DNA of 64,000 nt from contig JAYUJH010000017.1 of the NCBI GenBank assembly GCA_043765375.1, positions 62,001 to 126,000 of the forward strand, written 5' to 3'. Numbering within the stretch: position 1 is the first letter of the stretch; every line of letters begins with the position of its first letter. Positions 59,983-64,000 of the stretch are shown here, in pieces. Source of the stretch: JAYUJH01 sp043765375. GTDB lineage: Bacteria > Pseudomonadota > Alphaproteobacteria > Rickettsiales > UBA998. The position numbers were made by a program, and so were the translations under genes. Below the pieces are notes generated by a model, which was not told where the DNA came from, made no database searches, and saw nothing but the letters and a program-made list of their open reading frames with translations.

Positions 59983-61182
59983 ATGGTTAATGTAACTGAG
60001 TTATTGCAAAATATCTGTAACCAAAATGGCAACGAGATTGAAGAATGGTTCGCAGCGCAATATGCTAAGGCGGGCAGGGTTGCGCCGATTTATTCATCAG
60101 TTGATGTGCGTAATGCGGGTTATAAAATTGCTCCAGTGGATACTAATTTATTTCCAGCGGGCTTTAATAATGTAAGCAAGTCAGGGGCTGAGCGGGCGAG
60201 TGCAGCATTTGCAGCGCATTTGCTTGCAATGAAGATTGAGTGCAAAAAACTGGTGCTGATTGTGGAAAATCATAGCCGTAATATGCCATATTTTGCTAAT
60301 GTGCTAGCTTTGAAACATATTATTGAGGATTGCGGAATTGAGGTGCGAATTGCCCGTGTTGATTTGGGTGCAGATGAAATAATCACCCTGCCATATGAGT
60401 TGCAGGCGATGCAAGCTGAGGGATTTAAGGTTGAAGGAGGGCGGATTGTCACTGCTAGTGGATTTGTGGCGGATTTGCTGCTGTTGAATAATGATTTAAG
60501 TGCGGGAATGGAGGCGAGATTTGAGGCGATTGCGCAACCAATATTGCCTAACCCATATCAAGGTTGGTTTGCACGACGCAAAAGCCAACATTTCGGCACA
60601 TATAACCGCCTGATTGCAGATTTTTCTAATATGTTTGGGTTGGATTCATGGCTGATATCAACTTATATTCATAATTGTGGCAAAATTGATTTCAAGGAAC
60701 GCAAGGGTATGGAATGCGTTGCGTTAGGGGTGGATAAAATTATCCATTTACTCAAGGCAAAGCACCAACAATATGATATTTTGCGTGAACCATATGTTTA
60801 TGTTAAGGCGGATAGCGGGACTTATGGCATGGGAATTATGACGGTGCGCAGCGGTGATGAATTATTGGAATTGAACAAAAAAGAACGCAACAAAATGAAT
60901 GTCATTAAAGAAGGCGTGAAGAATGAAGAGGTGATAATTCAAGAGGGCGTGCCAACGATTAATATGTTAAATGGCGGGGCGGCTGAGCCGTTAATTTACC
61001 TTGTTGGGGGACAGGTGGTGGATATTTTCTGGCGTAGCAACCCAAGCCGTGATGATGAAATTAGCTTGAATGCGTCGGGTATGCAGTTTGATGGTTTTTC
61101 CTCGCAAGATTTTACTGATGCAACGAATATTCATTTGATTGCACGGCTTGCATCACTTGCTGCTGCTTGCGAGGATTATTAG
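59983..61182 (+). CDS. gshA: Glutamate-cysteine ligase (ferrooxidans-type GshA)
   Basis: First step of glutathione synthesis. About 399 residues. The sequence belongs to the GshA subgroup of Acidithiobacillus ferrooxidans type (known from many beta- and some alphaproteobacteria), recognised by KIAPVDTNLFPAGFNN, VENHSRNMPYF, YVKADSGTYGMGIMTV and VDIFWRSNP. It is not the plant/alpha type or the E. coli type. I take the ATG at 59983, preceded by aaggaa; the frame opens at a TTG 66 bases earlier. gshB is not in the window. Confidence 0.88.
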   Translation: MVNVTELLQNICNQNGNEIEEWFAAQYAKAGRVAPIYSSVDVRNAGYKIAPVDTNLFPAGFNNVSKSGAERASAAFAAHLLAMKIECKKLVLIVENHSRNMPYFANVLALKHIIEDCGIEVRIARVDLGADEIITLPYELQAMQAEGFKVEGGRIVTASGFVADLLLLNNDLSAGMEARFEAIAQPILPNPYQGWFARRKSQHFGTYNRLIADFSNMFGLDSWLISTYIHNCGKIDFKERKGMECVALGVDKIIHLLKAKHQQYDILREPYVYVKADSGTYGMGIMTVRSGDELLELNKKERNKMNVIKEGVKNEEVIIQEGVPTINMLNGGAAEPLIYLVGGQVVDIFWRSNPSRDDEISLNASGMQFDGFSSQDFTDATNIHLIARLASLAAACEDY

Positions 61183-61191
61183 GAGATATAT

Positions 61192-61255
61192 TATAGTGCT
61201 TTTTCCACTTTTCAAATATTTACCTTGCGGACTATTGAAAAGTAAAAGTGCTATA
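61192..61255. repeat. Long imperfect palindrome downstream of gshA
   Basis: The left part tatagtgctttttccacttt and onward (61192-61216) matches the reverse complement of 61233-61255, which reads tatagcacttttacttttca. The pairing has a three-base bulge and the loop is about 16 bases. It is in the gap between gshA and the convergent GNAT gene. It may terminate gshA or be a decayed repeat element; it does not match family A/B/C. Confidence 0.55.
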
Positions 61256-61319
61256 TTAGAATATGATGGTTATTAGCCAATAATTGGCAGTCTATGAGAA
61301 TTATTATGCTGTAACTGCC

Positions 61320-61904
61320 CTATTCAATTACAGAAAGTGAGGCAATTTTCTTGTAGAAAAAATGTCCCGCAAGCATATCTCCAGCAACAAACTCATAGCA
61401 TGGCAGAACTCCCCACTCAACATAGCCATGCTCTTGATATAATTTGATTGCCCGTTCTTGGGTGGAGCGCACATTAAGGCGAATAACGGTATAGCCTGAA
61501 ATGGCGGCCTCACGTTCTGCGCATTCCAGCAATTGCGATGCTAGGCGATGCCCCCTAGCCCATGGTGCAATGAAATGAGCCTCAATATTTGCACAAAAAT
61601 ATGATGTTTCTTTGGATTTTGCGGGCTTCAGCAACTGAATTGAGCCGCATAGCACTCCGTCCAGCCACGCGCCAATCAACACGCGTTGCGGGATCATCAT
61701 TGCACCTTGCCAATAATTTTCCAGCACATCACGGTCTGGCGGGGTGAGCCAATTAAAGCCGATACCGTCCTTGATGGCAAGCTCGGTTGCATCACATAAA
61801 TTATTCAAATCATTCGCATCAAATTGCTTGATTGTGCCAATTTTAATTATTGGAATAATTTGTGGTTCAATCATTTTCGCTACCATTCTCACCGCCATAC
61901 GCAT
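61320..61904 (-). CDS. GNAT family N-acetyltransferase
   Basis: Cytosolic acetyl-CoA-dependent transferase of 194 residues. The GNAT core includes AHFIAPWARGHRLASQLLECAE (the R/Q-x-x-G-x-G/A-like acetyl-CoA loop is R-G-H-R-L-A here) and the closing VRSTQERAIKLYQEHGYVEWG. The substrate is not predictable. There are several possible Met starts in the first 11 residues (codons 1, 3, 7, 11); the last lies next to the start of homology. It follows hisH by seven bases and may be cotranscribed with the his genes, though this gives no evidence of a role in histidine synthesis. Confidence 0.85.
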   Translation of the reverse strand: MRMAVRMVAKMIEPQIIPIIKIGTIKQFDANDLNNLCDATELAIKDGIGFNWLTPPDRDVLENYWQGAMMIPQRVLIGAWLDGVLCGSIQLLKPAKSKETSYFCANIEAHFIAPWARGHRLASQLLECAEREAAISGYTVIRLNVRSTQERAIKLYQEHGYVEWGVLPCYEFVAGDMLAGHFFYKKIASLSVIE

Positions 61905-61911
61905 ATCTATA

Positions 61912-62628
61912 TTAACCTATATTAATAAAATTATCCAGTATTATTGCGCCTGTCTTATGGCTTTTTTCTGGGTGAAATTGCGTGCCTAAAATATTATCCT
62001 TGCCAATCACCGCTATAATCTGTTGACCATATTCGGTTGTTGCCAAAATATGCGCCTGATTAACATTGGTTGCATGATAACTATGGACGAAATAAGCATC
62101 ATCGCCATTTTGCACACTCGCCATGAGCGGGTGGGGGCTTACATTATGCAACTCATTCCAACCTATATGCGGAATTTTTATTTCGGGAAATGGTTGCAAA
62201 GCCTTAACTTCGCCTTCAAGCCAACCAAGCCCTGCGTGCCTTCCATGTTCATTGCCATATTCAAATAACATTTGCATACCAACGCATATACCCAAAAAAG
62301 GTTTATGATTGGTAAATATTTCATGCTCCATCGCCGCAATCATACCCTTATAACTTTGCAAAGTGGTGATACAATCAGCGAATGCTCCAACTCCAGGGAG
62401 GATAATATGGCTAGCTTTTGCCAAATCAAGCGGAGTTTGCGCAAAGAAAATATTATCATCTGAGAGGGGATTATTTGACGATGCGTTATGGTTTGATGCG
62501 GATTTTTCATCTGATGAAAGTTCGCTATTTGATGAAGGTTCATTATGTGCTGCGAAACTTCTCATTATCGCTGCTCGCACTGAAAATAAATTGCCCGCTC
62601 CGTAATCTATGATTGCAATTTTTTTCAT
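61912..62628 (-). CDS. hisH: Imidazole glycerol phosphate synthase, glutaminase subunit HisH
   Basis: Supplies ammonia to HisF for ring closure in histidine synthesis. It is 238 residues against the usual 200-216. The glutaminase features are IAIIDYGAGNLFSV, the nucleophile Cys in GICVGMQMLFEYG, His and Glu in GTQFHPEKSH, and the oxyanion-side PGVGAF. The extra length is one Ser/Asn/Asp-rich insertion at about residues 28-58 (62455-62547). Its DNA includes an imperfect 18-bp direct repeat starting gatgaaagttcg. The insertion lies before ASHIILPGVGAF, on the surface by analogy. hisF and hisA are not in the window. Confidence 0.94.
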   Translation of the reverse strand: MKKIAIIDYGAGNLFSVRAAIMRSFAAHNEPSSNSELSSDEKSASNHNASSNNPLSDDNIFFAQTPLDLAKASHIILPGVGAFADCITTLQSYKGMIAAMEHEIFTNHKPFLGICVGMQMLFEYGNEHGRHAGLGWLEGEVKALQPFPEIKIPHIGWNELHNVSPHPLMASVQNGDDAYFVHSYHATNVNQAHILATTEYGQQIIAVIGKDNILGTQFHPEKSHKTGAIILDNFINIG

Positions 62629-62654
62629 GTGATGATTTCACCTAACATATTATA

Positions 62655-63101
62655 TTAATTGCCCAGAGAGCTAGCAATATTAGTTGCTGGAGGAGTGAAT
62701 AATTGGTCAATATGTCGCCCATAATAGCGGTGAGTTGCTTCCAAAAAATTATTCGCCACTACCACGTCGCTTAAAATATCGCCTTTGCTGGTCAGTTGCG
62801 CTCGCCATAAATCATTGCCACAAAGCCCAAGCAAAAAGCGAAAACCAAGGTCAATCACAATACCACCCAACATGGATACGCCCATATATTTTGCCATTAA
62901 CAAAATGCTATATTGTGCAATGAAAATGCCAATTCCAAGCAACCATAGGCGGTTTGCAAAAGCCCATATTCCTGCAAATAAAAAGGCAAATATATTGAAG
63001 TTTTCGCTTATAAATAGTGCATTTTCATAAATATTTTTGCTGCGGGGGTTGAGATAAACCGAATATATTCGCATTTTGTTGGCACTACGGAATAAGTTCA
63101 T
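62655..63101 (-). CDS. DUF2628 membrane protein
   Basis: A 148-residue protein with about three membrane segments (about residues 37-55, 60-76 and 80-95) and a soluble C-terminus. DUF2628 proteins are regularly found between hisB and hisH in alphaproteobacteria, exactly as here. Landmarks are MRIYSVYLNPRS, FNIFAFLFAGIWAFANRLWL and the DLWRAQLTSKGD connector. The start is the ATG at 63101, overlapping the hisB stop by one base (TAATG). The function is not established, though the conserved location suggests a link to histidine synthesis or simple operon hitchhiking. Confidence 0.82.
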   Translation of the reverse strand: MNLFRSANKMRIYSVYLNPRSKNIYENALFISENFNIFAFLFAGIWAFANRLWLLGIGIFIAQYSILLMAKYMGVSMLGGIVIDLGFRFLLGLCGNDLWRAQLTSKGDILSDVVVANNFLEATHRYYGRHIDQLFTPPATNIASSLGN

Positions 63102-63688
63102 TATAGCACCCCTTTTGTTGATGGAATATTACCAATTTGACGTGGATCTATGGCAACTGCCACCTTTAATGCACGCGCTAAACCCTTGAAGCATGATTCT
63201 ACAATATGATGATTATTTACACCATATAGGTTCTCCACATGGATATTTGCGCCAAGTGCAAAGGTGAATGCTTGAAACCATTCCCTGAATAATTCTGTAT
63301 CAATATCACCAATTCGTGCTTGGCTAAAAGCCACATTCCACACTAAATATGGTCTGCCTGAAATATCCACCGCAACACGGGTCAAAGTTTCGTCCATCGG
63401 AATATATGCGCTGGCGTAACGCTCAATTCCAGCCCGCTCGCCTAGTGCGTTGCGCAGGGCTTTGCCTAACACAATTCCACAATCTTCAGTGGTATGATGT
63501 GCATCAATATGCAAATCACCAATTGCTTTAAGGGTTATATCCATCAAGCTATGGCGTGAAAGCTGCTCTAGCATATGATCCAAAAAATGAATCCCCGTGC
63601 TGACATCATATTTGCCCGTTCCATCAATCTTGATTGTGCTGGTGATGCTGGTTTCTTTGGTTTTTCGTTCAATGGTTGCTTGCCGCAT
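63101..63688 (-). CDS. hisB: Imidazoleglycerol-phosphate dehydratase HisB
   Basis: Manganese-dependent step 6 of histidine synthesis. It is 195 residues, the monofunctional form without the phosphatase domain. The paired metal-binding repeats are visible: GIHFLDHMLEQLSRHSLMD, DAHHTTEDCGIVLGKAL, and in the second half GRPYLVWN and NNHHIVESCFKGLARAL. It is first in the hisB-DUF2628-hisH unit. The 147-base upstream gap is A/T-rich and shared with a divergent unknown gene at 63836. Confidence 0.97.
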   Translation of the reverse strand: MRQATIERKTKETSITSTIKIDGTGKYDVSTGIHFLDHMLEQLSRHSLMDITLKAIGDLHIDAHHTTEDCGIVLGKALRNALGERAGIERYASAYIPMDETLTRVAVDISGRPYLVWNVAFSQARIGDIDTELFREWFQAFTFALGANIHVENLYGVNNHHIVESCFKGLARALKVAVAIDPRQIGNIPSTKGVL

Positions 63689-63835
63689 ATTTTGCTACTT
63701 TGAAAATTATATTCGTCAATATATAATATATATCGTGAAAAAACAAGCAACACATCAATGGATTATTAGATATTTATATGGTAAAATAAAAATTATGGTG
63801 ATTTACTCAATATAATATAATATGAGGTGGAAAAT

Positions 63836-64000
63836 ATGTTTGGTGGCAGCAAAGGCAAGGGATATGTTAGCATTAAAAGTTCATCAACGACTGATGCGAA
63901 TGTTAATCCATTATTTAGTAAATATAAGAAAAAATCCGCTGCCCAAGTTTTTATGGATAAAAAACTAGGGATTGATGAAAGCAAACTTACGCCTAATGAA
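63836..64000 (+). CDS. Unknown gene, 5' end only
   Basis: The frame starts with MFGGSKGKGYVSIKSSS and is open to the window edge (55 codons). A good ribosome site (gaggtgg, spaced five to six bases) precedes the ATG. The visible part is basic, rich in Ser, Lys and Gly, with no membrane segment or motif. Whether the minus-strand frame over the same bases is real is doubtful. Confidence 0.6.
   Translation, partial: MFGGSKGKGYVSIKSSSTTDANVNPLFSKYKKKSAAQVFMDKKLGIDESKLTPNE

Noticed and set aside
1..64000. tRNA, rRNA, tmRNA, riboswitches and insertion sequences
   Set aside because: No cloverleaf-like T-arm, known conserved RNA core or transposase frame was recognised by eye; a covariance-model search would be needed to exclude small RNAs.

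Overview
The window comes from an AT-rich alphaproteobacterium. The clearest markers are the CtrA-pathway parts (a ChpT-type phosphotransferase, DivK, PleD), an alpha-type SspB, a sigma-32 RpoH, the skp-lpxD-fabZ-lpxA-lpxI-lpxB lipid A operon and the hisB-DUF2628-hisH arrangement. I cannot name genus or order from sequence alone. It looks free-living or at least self-sufficient: motile (chemotaxis operon), piliated (TadE/TadG proteins), respiring with ubiquinone (ubiG, coq7) and able to run the glyoxylate bypass (malate synthase).

Layout. 1-5991: a leftward block with the peptide importer yejB-yejE-yejF (yejF cut by the edge), ubiG, the ABC-F factor ettA and an OmpA-like protein. 5992-6680: a gene-free, AT-rich stretch with a dense cluster of DnaA boxes, a good candidate for the chromosome origin. 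6681-14661: a lone phage/GTA-type NlpC peptidase, then a leftward chpT-cheA-cheW-cheY-cheB-cheR operon and zapE. 14861-22440: rightward rpoH, a DUF262 (GmrS-like) gene overlapping murG, amtB-ridA, and divK-pleD. 22461-28382: leftward tadE, a cysteine- and proline-rich TadE variant, tadG and prmA, plus astB and sspB. 28662-40716: mixed strands, with dusB, a DUF2335 pair, a sodium/solute symporter, carB, a porin-like barrel and several unrecognised proteins. 40871-49203: eptA-dgkA-ribE and the lipid A operon. 49257-64000: dsbB-coq7, hscA, a prepilin, lon, ndk, aceB, ccmC-fdxA, gshA, a GNAT enzyme, the his genes, and the start of an unknown gene.

Working links. EptA would release diacylglycerol from phosphatidylethanolamine, and DgkA, three bases downstream, would recycle it. 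ChpT, DivK and PleD belong to the CtrA network, and SspB and Lon to its proteolytic side; chpT heads the chemotaxis operon and so links cell cycle or motility control to CheA.

The most unusual feature is repeat biology. (1) A family of imperfect palindromes occurs in three intergenic copies (14729-14815, 43530-43686, 58698-58800), one carrying an extra segment of about 65 bp. (2) A different large inverted repeat lies at 37957-38043. (3) Short tandem duplications of 13-63 bp, often 15 or 18 bp, occur both between genes and in frame inside conserved enzymes (LpxI, LpxB, LpxA, the TadE variant), while HscA, HisH and AstB carry low-complexity insertions. No CRISPR array, tRNA, rRNA or insertion sequence was recognised.
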